A DNA stretch of 64,000 nt, from positions 2,790,001-2,854,000 of the forward strand of contig CADCSX010000003.1 in assembly GCA_902805475.1 (NCBI GenBank), given 5' to 3'. The translations under genes and the position numbers were made by a program. Below the pieces are notes generated by a model that did not search any database, was not told where the DNA came from, and saw only the letters and a list, made by a program, of their open reading frames with translations. Of this stretch, positions 1 through 12,267 are shown in pieces. The number at the start of each line of letters is the position of its first letter. Position 1 is the first letter of the stretch. The DNA comes from Entonaema liquescens (taxonomy: Eukaryota; Ascomycota; Sordariomycetes; Xylariales; Xylariaceae).

Positions 1-898
1 CCTGTAATACGGGCGATCTTGAAACTCAAGAAGCTCGCGATCACGGACAACCAGGCTCTAGTTCGAGAAAAGCTAAAACAGAGGATAGAGTCTGGCGTTG
101 AGAGGCCCGATTTTATTGAGGGTCTCATTAAGCAGAAGGGCGAGGGTGAGGGAAAGTTGGAGTTTATGCAAATTGCCGCCAATTCGAATACTCTCATCAT
201 AGCCGGAAGTGAGACCACGGCGACTCTTCTGAGCGGTGCTGTTTACCTGCTTTCGACTCACCCGGATAAATTGGAAAGGCTCACTCAGGAAGTCCGTTCT
301 TCGTTCATCAATGACGATGAAATCACTTTAACTTCAGTCGGTAAATTGTCGTATATGCTTGCTTGTCTTAACGAGTCTCTCCGACGGTATCCCCCTGTAC
401 CAACTGGAATGCCTCGGCAGTCGCCTAAGGGCGGCGCGAACGTCATGGGAAAATATGTTCCAGAAGGCGTAAGTATTCCTCAACCAGTTATGTACACGAT
501 ACAAACTAACAACTGATAGACCGTTGTCGCTGTCTGGCAATATGCTGTCAACCATGACCCGAACCACTGGACCGATCCCTATGCCTTTGCCCCAGAGCGC
601 TTTATGGGTGACCCCAAGTATAAGGGTGACAAGCTTGATGCGATGCAGCCGTTCAGTGTGGGTCCACGCAACTGCATTGGTCGCAAGTAAGTTCCTTACT
701 CCCCTATCGTCCTTGAGAAGCATGTTCTAACACTGCGAAAGCCTGGCTTATGCCGAGATGCGCCTCATCCTAGCCAGGATAATCTACAACTTCGATATGA
801 AGATTGCTGATGACAGTCGGAATTGGATCAACCAGCCCGCGTACAGCTTATGGTATAAGCCAGCGCTAAACGTTTACCTGAAGCCTGTTACTAGATGA
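1..898 (+). CDS. Cytochrome P450, C-terminal part (5' end outside window)
   Basis: A heme-thiolate monooxygenase, cut by the left edge; the reading frame is already open at base 1. Exons are 1-468, 520-686 and 742-898, with GTAAGT donors at 469 and 687. Seen motifs, in order: the I-helix oxygen-binding AGSETTAT, the K-helix ExxR in ESLRRYPP, the PERF stretch FAPERF, and the heme ligand loop FSVGPRNCIG, which continues across the last junction into GRNLAYAE. The spacing resembles the CYP65/Tri11-like fungal P450s used in secondary metabolism, but the substrate cannot be read from sequence. The N-terminal membrane anchor is not in the window. It converges with the MFS permease to its right. Confidence 0.93.
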
Positions 899-1416
899 GA
901 TGGATAATCAAACAACCCACGCGGAAGACACATATTTTATTCATGACGCCTAATTACTCGCCCGTCGGTAAGCCTACGGAACTCCGCTAACCAGCTGTAA
1001 AGCTGCTCTAAAGGTACTTCCCAAATCGCGAGAGATACTAGGACTAAGTCATCTAAGGATAGGATAACCAGTATGATAAGCCATTTCGTGGGTGCTATTA
1101 AGCGGTATCAAATTTGTATTGTGTACTTGTCATATTCACATTAGGGGGTGGCTAGGTGTGGAACACGATAATCGACTGAAAGGCCTAGCATTATGGAATA
1201 GCTTAGGTTCTGTACTAAGAAAAGAAATCACTATTCAAAACAAGAAATAAATCTTGGTAGTTGAATATATCTGAATTTTGATTAAGCTTTAATAGTTTCT
1301 TATGGCTGTATAACTTCATACCCTTAAGAGCAAGTGTCGATTCTCCTTGTACGTAGGATAAGTCTGGTTTCGAGACACCCCCTCATAAAAAATAACAACT
1401 CTCCACGGCTGGATCT
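899..1416. other. Intergenic, between convergent P450 and MFS genes
   Basis: About 520 bp holding the 3' ends of two converging genes. It becomes AT-rich around 1200-1330. I see no reading frame with coding character, no RNA gene and no repeat. Confidence 0.6.
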
Positions 1417-3195
1417 CTAGACTGCATACCGGTACTCAGGACGGGCTTCCATTCCGGGTGCGCAGGGCAGTTCACCAGAGTCAAGTTTCTTATTCAAGCG
1501 AGCGTAATACTGCCGCATTACCAAGGCCGTTATGACGAAGACTCCCTGAGTACAGCCGACGGTAATCAGCGCCGGTCGGTAGACAGGCGCATCCTCAGCT
1601 CGGTAGACCAATGAAGAAATAATACCCGCCAAGTTCATAGCCATGTAGTTGAGACCAAGTGATACAGCACGACCAGTAGTAGTTGGCGTATTGGATGAGA
1701 GCCACGCTGGTACGAGGTTGCTTGGAATAAAGGTTGCAAAAGTGATTAGGTACGTCAAGAAATAGCCGACTTGAGGTTGATGGACCAAGTCTAATGTACC
1801 CAGGAGGATCCAAGCCACTAGGGAAATAATTGTTGTGCCGCAAGCAAATGTGGCACGTTGCTGATACCGGTCGGAAAGCCAGCATATTGTAACTTGGAAT
1901 ATGGATGCCGTTAGGTTAGGCCCAACGGTATAGAGGTTAGCGGTGGTAGCTTCGCTAGTGAGTCTTTTGATCATTGTCTAACGAAAGCGGTATTTATTAG
2001 TCCTATGACAGGTTCGATAGCAAATGTACGCAGATTAAACTTACCGGCAAGAAGTTTGAACTGCTAGCAACACCAACTCCATACATCAAGGCCATAAATG
2101 CAAAAGCCCAGGTTGGCCAATGCTTTAGCTGTCTCTTTGCTTCTTCCCATCGGAACTCTTTATCTTGGTCTTGCGAATCCTGCTCAAGGCGGTGCTTAGC
2201 GAGTCTAACTTCCTCCTCTGTATACCATCGTGACTTCTCAGGACTCTGAGGAGCAAATATGTAAAGGAAGGCCGCAACTAGAACGGTGATGGACCCTTCA
2301 ATAAGAAATAGGTATTGCCAGCCCTTGTTATAGCAACTGATGTTAGCAAAATTGGTAGACTTCTTTGGCTGATAAATCAACGGAAATCTTACATGTAACT
2401 TGCCCTTCCATTGAAATACGCTCCACGAAATCAATCCGGATACAGCTCCCTGAAAATTTTATTAGCCAAATGATTCTCAAACAAGGTGAACATCACCACT
2501 TACTGCAATGAAACCCATCTGACCAATCCAGGACACTCGAAATGCCATCTCTTTTCGTGTATAGAACAAAGATAAATAATAAACTTCGCAAGGTTTGTCT
2601 ATGTTTCTTGTCAGGGAAAGGGAATATGGGAAGATGAAAAGTCACTTAAACGTACTGACATGTCTGTTAGCACTTGATATTTTGTTTTAAAGACACTTTC
2701 TTTCTTACCAAGCTGCTTCAATAGCACCCATGAATATTCTGGATGTCATGATACCAGCAAAATCCTTGGCGGCCGCGGCGCCCATCGTACAGGCTCCCCA
2801 TGCCAGGATAGTAAATGGAATCACCCGAGCAGAGTTGTACTTCTTTGCGAGTATAGACCAAGGGATGTTGAAGATAGCGTAAGGGACGTAGAATAGGACG
2901 AGCAGTAGGGAAAATTGATTGCCCACAAGGCCCAGATCCTTTTCTAAACCGTCGGTCTTTGCGTTTCCAAGATTAGCACGATCGAGAGTATGAGTAAAGT
3001 ATGCCAGAGCTTCGATCGTTAGTTGGGCACGAAACCAAAAAGTACTCATTGATGAATCTCACCTAAGCCTGGCATCATTAACAGATCCGTTTTCCTCACA
3101 AGTCGCTTCTCTGCTGCCGTATCATTCTCAAGTGATGCATTGTCGCCAACAACTACGGAGTCATGTTGCTTTTCCTCTCTGTCACTATCCGCCAT
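1417..3195 (-). CDS. MFS transporter, Dal5/allantoate-permease (ACS) type
   Basis: A 12-helix major facilitator of the anion:cation symporter group, which in fungi imports allantoate, ureidosuccinate, nicotinate, vitamins or other organic anions. Exons on the minus strand: 3195-3063, 3009-about 2706, about 2600-2504, 2449-2393, 2323-2045 and 1977-1417. Seen: a charged cytoplasmic N-terminus, then RKTDLLMMPGLALAYF, DRANLGNAK, FYTRKEMAFRVSW, GLISWSVFQW and a C-terminal half with further hydrophobic helices. The five other junctions use GTAAG or GTGAG donors and keep frame. The join between the second and third exons (about 2600-2706) does not: canonical sites leave the frame one base off and no clean acceptor is visible. 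The gene may carry an indel there or an intron I cannot place. The substrate is unknown; it lies beside a P450 and a dipeptidase. Confidence 0.85.
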
Positions 3196-4125
3196 GACTA
3201 ATGAGCTGGTATATGACTTCTTGATGCTAAAATCGCCGGCTGGATAGGGTAGAAGAGAACATAGGTCTTTGCAGAATGCACCAAAATAGACTCATTTTAA
3301 CCAGACCATCGAGCCTTATATGAGAGAACACAGAAAATCGTGGTATGAACACAGGAAAATCATATCTCAAGACGGCTTTCCCACTCACGTCTTAGACTCG
3401 GATTGTTATGATTGCGTGATACCCAACTATTCATACCCCCTTGTAATGAATGATAAGACTTCAACTAGGGACAGCGAATCGGTAGCCGTGCTTGGAATAT
3501 CTCGGAATACAATAGCCAAGATGCACGTCGGTTAACCTAATCCCCGTGGTCGTCTCCAATCGGGCCTATCCACCGACATTCGGAGCTGGGACCCCGAAGT
3601 GTGAGGTATATAAAACCCGTGCCTCATCCGTCAGGCACGGGTTTTCAACCCTCAGGAAATACTGCAAAAAGACACTTCTTCGTCGGTGACGCCCCGCTTA
3701 TCTCCATGGACGGTTCTTCCTCTAGCTCGAAGCCAAGCTTATCCCCCACATAGACATGCCGGCCGGGTCATGGTGCGATACAAGGGTAGCATTGCGTTAT
3801 AGGAATCAAGAGATATGAGAGGCGGACGACACGACTAACCTTCACTTTCTCCATTGGAGTTTGTCATCCTGATAACGGCGTACCCGGAAAGTCTCGAACA
3901 GCTCGCTAGATGGGAAGCCGAATTTGATCATTAGTGTCGGATGCGAATCTAGACTATGAACTATTGGGAATCACATTACCGAGGGGACCGACATCGCAGA
4001 TACCAAATGAAAAAACGAAGGAGAAAGGATGGAGATGACGGGCGTTATTGAGAAGTTGATTTCCTCGCCATACTCAGGGGTCTGTTCGCGCGTACTGCAG
4101 GCAAACCCTCCAGAACACCGAACCA
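3196..4125. other. Divergent intergenic region between MFS permease and dipeptidase
   Basis: About 930 bp upstream of two divergent genes, so it should hold both promoters. A TATA-like run at 3608-3615 abuts a perfect hairpin (listed separately). A short open frame at 3320-3535 has no recognisable features and is not called. Confidence 0.5.
3612..3645. repeat. Perfect 13-bp inverted repeat (hairpin)
   Basis: Left arm AAAACCCGTGCCT at 3612-3624 and right arm AGGCACGGGTTTT at 3633-3645 are exact reverse complements around an 8-base loop. It directly follows a TATAAAA-like string inside a divergent promoter region. It could be a palindromic operator for a dimeric regulator or simply a structured leader; the sequence alone does not decide. 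Confidence 0.7.
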
Positions 4126-5737
4126 ATGGCTAGCACAGCATCAAGCGCTGGTCTGTCTCCCGAAAGGAATGCACCTGTTCAAAACGAAGGTAGACTAGAT
4201 GCTGTAGAAACAGAGCAAAATGCTCTTATCGTCCATCCCCAAGCTTCTCAATATAGCTGGCTGAGACGTTGGCGGAGTGCAATCATCACAGCAAGTCTCG
4301 CAGTTTTGATTGCCCCTTTTACGTCCTTAGGTAGTTGGTTCTCGGCAACAGGACCTCCTATTGACCCAACCAATTACGCTCTACGGACAAGGCGTGTACT
4401 AGAGACGACGCCACTAATTGATGGCCATAACGACTTTCCATGGCTCCTCCGCGTCGAATTACACAACCGCATTTACGATGGGAAGTTTGATCCAAAGCAG
4501 CGATTGCTGGGCCACACGGACATTGGCCGGATGCGACAAGGGATGATGGGTGGTCAATTCTGGAGCGTACATGTCAAATGCGATGCGGCTCAGGGTCACT
4601 TTGAGGATCCATCTGTAAGCCTCTCCTGTCTAATACTCAATGTAGATCAGATGCGTGGGTTCTAACCGCTTTATACGACCGTTAGTGGATAGTGCGTGAT
4701 ACCCTCGAGCAAATCGATGTAGCCAAGCGCTTCATTGCAGAGTCGCCGGAGGTTTTTACTTACTGCGAGACCCCTGCATGCGCTCGCGCCGCATTTCGAA
4801 AGGGTCGCATTGCGAGCATGTTGGGTATTGAGGGCGGCCATCAACTGGGAGGTTCAATTGCTGCCGTCCGACAGGCGTACGACCTAGGCGTTCGGTACAT
4901 CACAACGACACATAACTGTGACAACGCGTGGGCAACTTCTGCTTCGACTGTTGCTCGTGGAAATCCTGATAAGGGCCTTACCTCACTTGGCAGCGCCTAT
5001 GTTCGGGAGATGAACCGCCTGGGAATGATGATTGACCTCTCACACGTTTCTCATCAGACTATGCGGGATGTTCTGTCTATTACTCAAACACCTGTGATCT
5101 TCTCTCACTCAGGAGCGTACTCTATCACCCCCCATCTACGCAATGTTCCCGACGATGTCCTTCGTGGCATTCGCCGAAACGGGGGAATCGTGATGGCCGT
5201 ATTTGTGAATCGCTTCTTGAATATGCAGGACCCAGGGGCGGTCACAATACACGATGTTGTAGATCACATATGGCATCTTGCCCAAGTTGCCGGTTGGGAA
5301 CACGTTGGAATTGGGTCTGATTTTAGTGGAACCCCCTTTACCCCGAGTGGTCTTGAGGTAAGTAACTCTATACACCTTGTATGTAGGATATACTTCTTAC
5401 CCCTTTTTAGGATGTTTCAAAATATCCTGATCTAATTGAGCTTCTAATGGCTCGCGGAGCTACTGATGACCAGATTAAACTTCTGGCGGGGGAAAATATT
5501 CTACGAGTATGGGAGTCGATCGAGCGCAGAGCTCGAGAGATCCAAGCTGGGGGTGAAAAGCCTGTTGAGGAGGAATGGGAGGGGCGGAAGTGGCATAAAG
5601 GTTACAAGAACTCGCCCTACATGTACCGGGAAACGCGAGAGAGGGCAGTACGAGAGGACTGGGGTCAACCTGACCAATTCAATGTTGGAAAATCTGGACA
5701 GCACGGGGCTGCAGTAAAAGACGAAAAAGACGTCTAA
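4126..5737 (+). CDS. Membrane dipeptidase (peptidase family M19)
   Basis: A zinc dipeptidase with a TIM-barrel metal-dependent hydrolase fold that cleaves dipeptides. Exons are 4126-4614, 4686-5357 and 5411-5737, giving about 495 residues. A short cytoplasmic tail is followed by one hydrophobic segment at about residues 50-75 (IITASLAVLIAPF), so it is probably a signal-anchored protein. Seen metal-site signatures: the HxD of IDGHNDFPW, the bridging glutamate of EGGHQLGG, histidines in DLSHVS and FSHSGAY, and the late aspartate in VGIGSDFSG. All catalytic positions look intact. Relatives act in glutathione-conjugate breakdown, including in fungal sulfur-metabolite clusters; its place between an MFS permease and a P450 fits such a role, but that is inference. 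Confidence 0.95.
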
Positions 5738-6493
5738 TTAGGTAGTCTTAAGTATCAAGCTAATAGCTGCCCATGTAACAGGCTATGGGAATTAAAGGGG
5801 GTAGCTATCTACATATGACGCCTATTTGCGTCTTAAACCAGGTGCTGAAATAACCAAGAAAGACTATTGATATAAAAGTGTATATCTAATTCCTCGACTT
5901 ATTTCTTACCATCATCTTAGATACAAATCATCGTGCGGAGACGTATTTTAGCCATCCCCTGTCCTACGCCGTTTTGACCCTAGTAAGGGCAGGAACTGTA
6001 GCCCAGAAGTCATCAACGGTCCACTATATCACGCAATTCTCGGATTGAGCTATCTTCGCTACGGGCTATACTAATCCATGGGAACGAGGGGGACCTCTCG
6101 GCAACTAGGACCCGAAATTCTGACAGGGTCTCGTCCGATACCGACCGCTCGGGACTTCTAGTACTGCATTTAAAATAGCTTCTGCCTTAGGGGCCGATGC
6201 GGTTCCGGAGTGGCCATAGTTCATGGGAGGACTCGTAAGATACGCTATCTTAGTATTTATGTATCTCCGTTGCGGTTACATTACAATGTCAAACTGGCTA
6301 TTGGCTAGTTGAGCGTCACTACATAATACGCACCTCTGCGGGGATCTTGTGCGAACTGACCACGATCTAAAGACACGCTTGCTACATAAGAAGACAGCAT
6401 TCTTCTGAGTATCTCGTCCTGTCCAAAGTTTATGAACGGGTTTGTCTCTATCGCTAGGGATCGTGGAATATTTGAGGAGCCCTAGTAGTCAAC
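5738..6493. other. Intergenic between dipeptidase and second P450
   Basis: About 750 bp between two tandem plus-strand genes. It must contain the dipeptidase 3' end and the P450 promoter. No coding, RNA or repeat feature was recognised. Confidence 0.5.
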
Positions 6494-8366
6494 ATGGCTG
6501 GGCTCTCCACCTTATTGGACAACATCACGAGATTTGATATATCCCTCCTCCGTTTGATTGAATTTATACTCATAGTGCCGACTTTATCATTATTAATCTA
6601 TATTTTACTCAATGAGATTGTTCGACTACAAGGCCGAATTCCAAAGTTACCAGGACCATGGGGTTACCCCTTACTGGGAAGCCTTCCGTCCTTACGGGGC
6701 ACAGCTACATCAGACGAATATAGAATAGTATGTAGTATAGGAGGACTGACGACTTCAATATCCTCTCTTATATCATATAAATACCTATCTAACTAATAAC
6801 TATCATCATAGTGGGCCAAGCGCTATGGAGACGTATTTCAGGTGCCATTGGGCAACGTCACGGCCGTAGTCGTAAATAGCACGGCAGCAGCCCGCGCACT
6901 ATTCATAGGACAACGAGAAGCGACGAACTCGCGCCCTGTATTCTACGTTCTACATAAGAAAGTGCAGCAGGGAGGACCAGTGACGAGCATCGGAACCAGT
7001 CCCTGGGATGACAGCTGTAAGCGGCGACGCAAAGTTTCCGCCACGGCCCTGAACAAGACCAGCACAGAAAGCTATCTCCCTGTATGTGCTTCGTGCGACG
7101 TGATTTGATTCTCGTACCTAATCCTATCTGTGGTAGATCCTAGACCTCGAATCAAGAGCATTGGCACTGGATGTCTTATCCAGTTGCAAAGGAGGCGATA
7201 TATCTGTTGACATACTTGACCTTACGCGCAAGTTTGCGTTGAACCTCAGCTTAACATTGGCTTACGGAACACGGTAGGCACTTCATCTTACTATAGAAGA
7301 ACACAGACTAACCGAGGCGTAAAAAGCGTCGAAGATGTAAAGGACTTACATAGGGACCTAGTAATCTCCGAAATCATCTACATCGAAGAAGAGATATCCA
7401 AATTCCGGAACCCCACTAGCAACTTCTCCAACTATATCCCGCTGCTCCGTCCGCTCAACACTATTGCGGGGTGGCTGGGCCTACAGAAGAACTCGCACAT
7501 GGCCGACGTGGGGAAACGGCGGTACGCTTATCACCACGTCTTGCAGGAGAAACTGAGGAGAGATATCGCGGATGGCGTTGACCGTGCTTGCATCCAAGGG
7601 AACGTCCTCAAAGACCCGGAGAGTAAAGGTCTTACCGAGGGCGAGCTACTCAGCATTGGGCTTAGCATGCTCGCGGGAGCCGACACTACTAAACGATCGC
7701 TGATGTGGGCTATCCTACTTCTCGCGCACCGCCCGGACATTCAGGAGAGGGCGTACAAGGAGATAGTAGAGACAGATGCTCGGCTACTCGAGTCTCCGCA
7801 TGTCGCGCACTCCAGAGTCGAGTATCTAGAGGCCTTCACGAAGGAAATTGGTCGCTATTTCGTAGTACAACGGCTCGCGCTACCGAAAGCCACGTACTCA
7901 CATGTTAAATGGAAAGGGGCGGTTATTCCACCGAATACGCTACTATTTCTAAACTCATGGGCATGCACACGAGGTAAGGAGTTGGTCGCAACTGATGGTG
8001 CGCGATATTAGCTGACGACTTATGTGTCCAGACCCATCCGTGTTCTCGGATCCCGACGTATTCGCGCCAGAGCGCTGGATGGACGGGGACCAGACGGCGA
8101 ACAGGCACCAGTACGCTTTCGGCATCGGAGGTCGAATGTGCGTCGCAAGCCACGTTGCTACTAAGGCCCTCTACGCCGTCTTCCTACACCTCATTGCGCA
8201 CTTCCACATCCTACCGGCGAAGGAAACGATGGACCCAATTGTTGCGGATCCTATAGAGGGCTTACTAATTCGGGAGAACCCGATCGCAGGGCCGAAAGCT
8301 AGAACAGTGAGATTTGTGCCGCGGAATGCCGACGTGACTCGACGGATGTTGTCTTCGGAGTCTTAG
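6494..8366 (+). CDS. Cytochrome P450, phenylacetate-hydroxylase (CYP504)-like
   Basis: A complete microsomal P450. Exons are 6494-6727, 6812-7081, 7137-7273, 7327-7973 and 8032-8366, giving about 540 residues. An N-terminal membrane anchor (about residues 20-42) is followed by the proline hinge LPGPWGYPLLGS. Seen motifs: the I-helix AGADTTKRS, the K-helix ExxR as EIGR, FAPERW, and the heme loop FGIGGRMC. The section around NRHQYAFGIGGRMC and the C-terminus resemble fungal phenylacetate 2-hydroxylases (PhacA type), which open the homogentisate route. The acceptor of intron 3 is my least certain junction: the site at 7325-7326 keeps frame, while the AG at 7315-7316 does not. The substrate is inferred only from resemblance. 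It converges with the catalase gene. Confidence 0.9.
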
Positions 8367-8701
8367 TGTAGGGCAAGATAAACACGGTTAATAGGTTAGA
8401 GTAGTATCAATATGTATAAAGCTCATAATAGAGTATAGTGGAGATCGTTTTGATAAAAGAAGATTTTAGCCCCTGACCCGTACGAATCCGTATATCGTAT
8501 CCGATATGCATTGATATTCTAGCATCCATATTACGGACGTAGAAGAGACGCTCAACGTTAAGACACAAGGTCTTAGTGCCACGATATTTTATTTCCGCTC
8601 TCTTCGAGTTTAGCTTTGATAGCGGCCTCTGTTGTGCTCTCTAGTAGCTGTCCCAATCTCTCATCGACTCTCTTGAACATCGCTGTACGGGATTTAGTCA
8701 G
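8367..8701. other. Intergenic between convergent P450 and catalase
   Basis: 335 bp holding the two 3' ends. No feature was recognised beyond AT-rich 3' flanks. Confidence 0.5.
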
Positions 8702-10324
8702 TCACGTCGTACTTGAAACGCGGAAATATTGACCGAAGAGCCATGCATGTGCAGATAACGTACCATAGACCTCATCCCTTATCCACTGTGTCTGCGCGGC
8801 GCTGATGTGAGCAGACAAGTTCCCCACGAATCGCTGCTGCGCGCCCTCCTGCTTCCCCATCACACGCCACAACGCTGTAGCCTGCTCGAAGTCCTTATAT
8901 GTGACCTCCGAGGAGAAGACCACAGGTATCCCGCTTTCGGGTAGTGCGCGGTCGAGTCTACCGGTATTTCCTTTTGGATTGCCGTCTTGGGTGTTATTTC
9001 CGGAAGGAATGAACTTCACCGGCTTTAACTTCGTTCCCACGTAATTAGGATCGCCTCCGTAATTACTCGTGAAGTTCATAGAGCCGTCTCGCTCGATGGG
9101 GCAGTAGACTTCGCTCTTCGGAGCGTTGGTGGGTAGGAACTGGTAGTTGGCTCCAAGCCGGTAGCGAGCGGCGTCGGGATAGGCGAACATACGGGCTTGT
9201 AGCAGTGGATCCGGACTTGGTTCTATGCCTGCGACCATGTTACTCGGGCTAAATGCAGCTTGCTCGATCTCGGAAAACCAATTCGATGGGTTTTTGTCAA
9301 GCACCATGCGACCGATCTTGCGACGCGGGTATTTAGCGAGAGGCCAAGTCTTTGTCGCGTCGAAAATATCTACAGGCACGTTCCCGATGTCTTCTGGGCG
9401 TATAACTTGCACGTACATGTCCCATGAAGGGAAGTTGCCTGACTTGATTGAATCTTGGAGATCGTCAAGATGCTTGTCGGGTTCGGAGCCGGCTAGCTTG
9501 GCTCCCTCTTCATCAGTGAAGTAGTGGATCCCCTGATTTGTAAGGACGTGAATTCGGACGTAACAGTACGAGCCGTCAGACTTGGTGAATTTGTACGTAT
9601 TTCCGCTATATGCGTTCACGTGTCGCACTGAGGCCGGAAGACCACGATCTCCAAAGAGGAACATCAAGGCATGGATACTCTCCTGGTTGTTGACGTGGAA
9701 ATCCCAGAACATGTCTGAGCTAGAGACTACACACTCGATTAGTACCCACCATTCTTCCGTACTTAGGATTTGACTTACTATTAGTTCTGGGATCCCTTTT
9801 GTGGCTACGGTTTAACGATGGGAATTTCGTAGGATCTCGAACAAAGAACACTGGCTATATCCATCGTATTAGTACATCTAGGCCGCCAATATGGATAACT
9901 AATAACACACCTGGTTATTGAAGACAAAGTCATGATTTCCCTGCGCCGTCTTGAACTTCATAGCGAATCCTCGAAAGTCCCGTACGGTATCTGGAGACCC
10001 TCGCTCAGGGGCAACGGTAGAAATCCGGACAAGCACCTCAGTCTTCTTACCAATACCGGTCAAGAAGTCGGCATCCGTAAGGTCAGATATATCATCTGTT
10101 ACCTCAAAGTATCCTCTCGCCCCGGCGGCTCTGGCATGCACGCTCCTCTCCGGGATTCTCTCCCGAGCAAAATGCGCGAGGTTTTCGATTAGTTGGGTTG
10201 AGGTAAGCAGGACAAACCCACCACCGCTGGCGGTGCGTATTTGGGTTGAAGTGTCATTCTTCGCGAGAGGTTGGCCCTCCGCTAGGGTATAATAAGGGGT
10301 TTGTGGGACTGTATTCGATGCCAT
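8702..10324 (-). CDS. Catalase, small-subunit monofunctional heme type
   Basis: Breaks down hydrogen peroxide. Exons on the minus strand: 10324-9911, 9854-9779 and 9714-8702, giving 500 residues, the usual length of small-subunit catalases and without the flavodoxin-like tail of the large type. Seen: the distal histidine in SVHARAAG (residue 63), the catalytic asparagine in HDFVFNNQ, PVFFVRDPTKFPSLNRSHKR across the middle exon, MFWDFHVNN, and the proximal tyrosine region RMFAYPDAARYRLG. The final exon start uses the acceptor just before ACATGTTC. No clear N-terminal signal peptide is visible, and the C-terminus is not an obvious SKL, so cytosolic or peroxisomal placement is open. The neighbouring P450 is a plausible peroxide source, but that link is inference. 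Confidence 0.95.
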
Positions 10325-12267
10325 TAGAGGTAGCTTTGGTAAGCTTCTGTTATAGTTGTGATCTCAAGGTAGTAATGTTGGTATGCCTGTTTAAGTATTT
10401 AACTGAATAAGCTTCTCAAATAAGATGTAAACACGAAATCTGAAATATGAGATGAGTTCCAAGTTGTAGAAGATGCTCTCTTATAGAAGCTGATCGTCTT
10501 CTTTTATACATTTCCCGAGGCCATCGGTCTACCACCGAGACAAAATCTATCGTGTCCATCAGGTTTGTATTTCGTATTACTTGCTTACTCCTCCCATGAA
10601 TGCGTTAACGGCCTGTGAATCATAATCAGGGACAATACTCATCCCGGAAGCCCGAATATCTGTTGATTTGGTTGTCGCGAGTGCTGCATATCCATGTTCG
10701 GTGTTCTTCGGGTTTCGCTCGGGATATGAATATATCAGTGTATGGAGCCCCTTAGAATCGTCGACCATATCTCGGCATGTTCAAAATCTGTATGTGTTTT
10801 GAAAACACCTTCGGTCTTATTAGTTACTGTTTTCAAACTATTTTGATGCATTGCGAAGCTATTGTAGGCCATGCTATCATTTTCATGGAAACTCTTAAGA
10901 TTAGACTAACATTTCCTACTTTGCTGATGAAGCACGCTGTGCTTAGCTCAATACCAATCTAGTTCGTCCCTCGATGATTCTTCGGGGTCCTAATGCGTTT
11001 ACACTCTGTTGCCTAGAGTATGAATCATCTCTACCCAGTATTTTTGGTTTCTCCGCGGCGAGCGTGTAGCGTAATAAGGGTTTCTAACTGGAGGATCCCA
11101 TATACCTAATTCCAAATAGAAATTAACTCAGGATCCAGTTGTTATACCCGGAGTAAGAGGATGGGAATAGAAAACTTATTAGTGGGGGAAGCCATGTGCC
11201 TCTTAGAACTCTCGCGAAATAGCACCAGTACTATCCTAAGCTAACCCTAAAGTACTTGGTATTGGTATTAATTAATACACAGAGTGCACCACTGTAGAAG
11301 TTGAACCTGTTCAACTAGTATACCGCGTCGTACTTCCATACCATAGAGTCAATATAAATATTGCATACTGAGATCACAAGCGGAAAGTACCTGTATAAAT
11401 CGTAACTCCCAAAAGGAAAGGTCGGTGCCTACTCCGGGGACCAGGATCCCGAGCTTAAAGCGCCGAACCGTTCTTTTCGGCGGATGTAATTGAAAGTGGG
11501 GCGATGGTTCGCCCGGTATCTCAACCTGCACTATTATTCAGTCACTTTTAACGCTTTATAATAGTCTATAAAATTCAACTCCTTGAATGGCTGCACTGTG
11601 TGTATAGTTCTTCTGCATGTAACTAACGTCACGATAGTATACATGATAATCAGTCGTCATGGTTCCACCGTAATAGAAGCGCTAATATCCTAAAATAGCA
11701 AACCAATCAAAGCGAGTCGTGCATATATTGTCATTGTAGGTTGGAATAAACTCATATCATAGCCACCGACTTACGTATAAGCTGATCTTAGATGCAGCCG
11801 CTCCCGCGTGGCGAAGTTTAGCAAGGCTGTTAAGTAGGCTCAATTAATGTTTGCTCCAAATTCCCGGTCAGTTCGTGGCAGGGAAGGACCTGTTTTAACT
11901 CAATTCAGAAACTGTTTCTCAAGGTGACAAAACACGTCTCTATATTATGTTAATATGTTATACCATTAATTCCTTCAGCCCTTTTGCGTAAAGGTAGTCA
12001 TGTCTATAGATTTAACTATCACCATTTGTATGGAATTGGAATTTATCTGATGCCAAAAAAGACAGTAAATTCAATATTGGTATCTATCATGCCATCTAAG
12101 AGGAATAACAGCCTCAATTATGAGGTAATCATCATAAAACTCATCCCGCTGAGCGCCGAAATCCGTACAACCGTTTATGTTCGTTAAAGTTCCAAATCAA
12201 ACTAAATTAATACTGCTCGCTTTGGAAAGACAATTAGTGATGCCAGTCGGAGGAATTGCTAGAATTA
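10325..12267. other. Intergenic, catalase promoter and CRZ1 3' side
   Basis: About 1.9 kb. The first 180 bp carry the catalase 5' region, with a TATA-like CTTTTATA (minus-strand TATAAAAG) at 10501-10508. A 63-codon minus-strand frame at 10577-10768 ends in a possible splice donor but has no recognisable family. The rest, to the end of CRZ1, shows no coding frame I would defend. Confidence 0.45.
10501..10508 (-). promoter_or_regulatory. TATA-like element upstream of catalase
   Basis: TATAAAAG on the minus strand, about 180 bases before the catalase ATG. Position and sequence fit a core promoter; no transcription start can be seen. Confidence 0.35.

Noticed and set aside
3320..3535. 71-codon plus-strand frame in the divergent promoter
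   Set aside because: No motifs and it lies where two promoters are required.
3612..3645. Bacterial-type intrinsic terminator
   Set aside because: The hairpin ends in only four T and the genome is fungal with Pol II genes on both sides.
10577..10768. 63-codon minus-strand frame upstream of catalase
   Set aside because: It ends in a possible splice donor but has no upstream or downstream exon in frame and no recognised family; it lies in the catalase promoter side.
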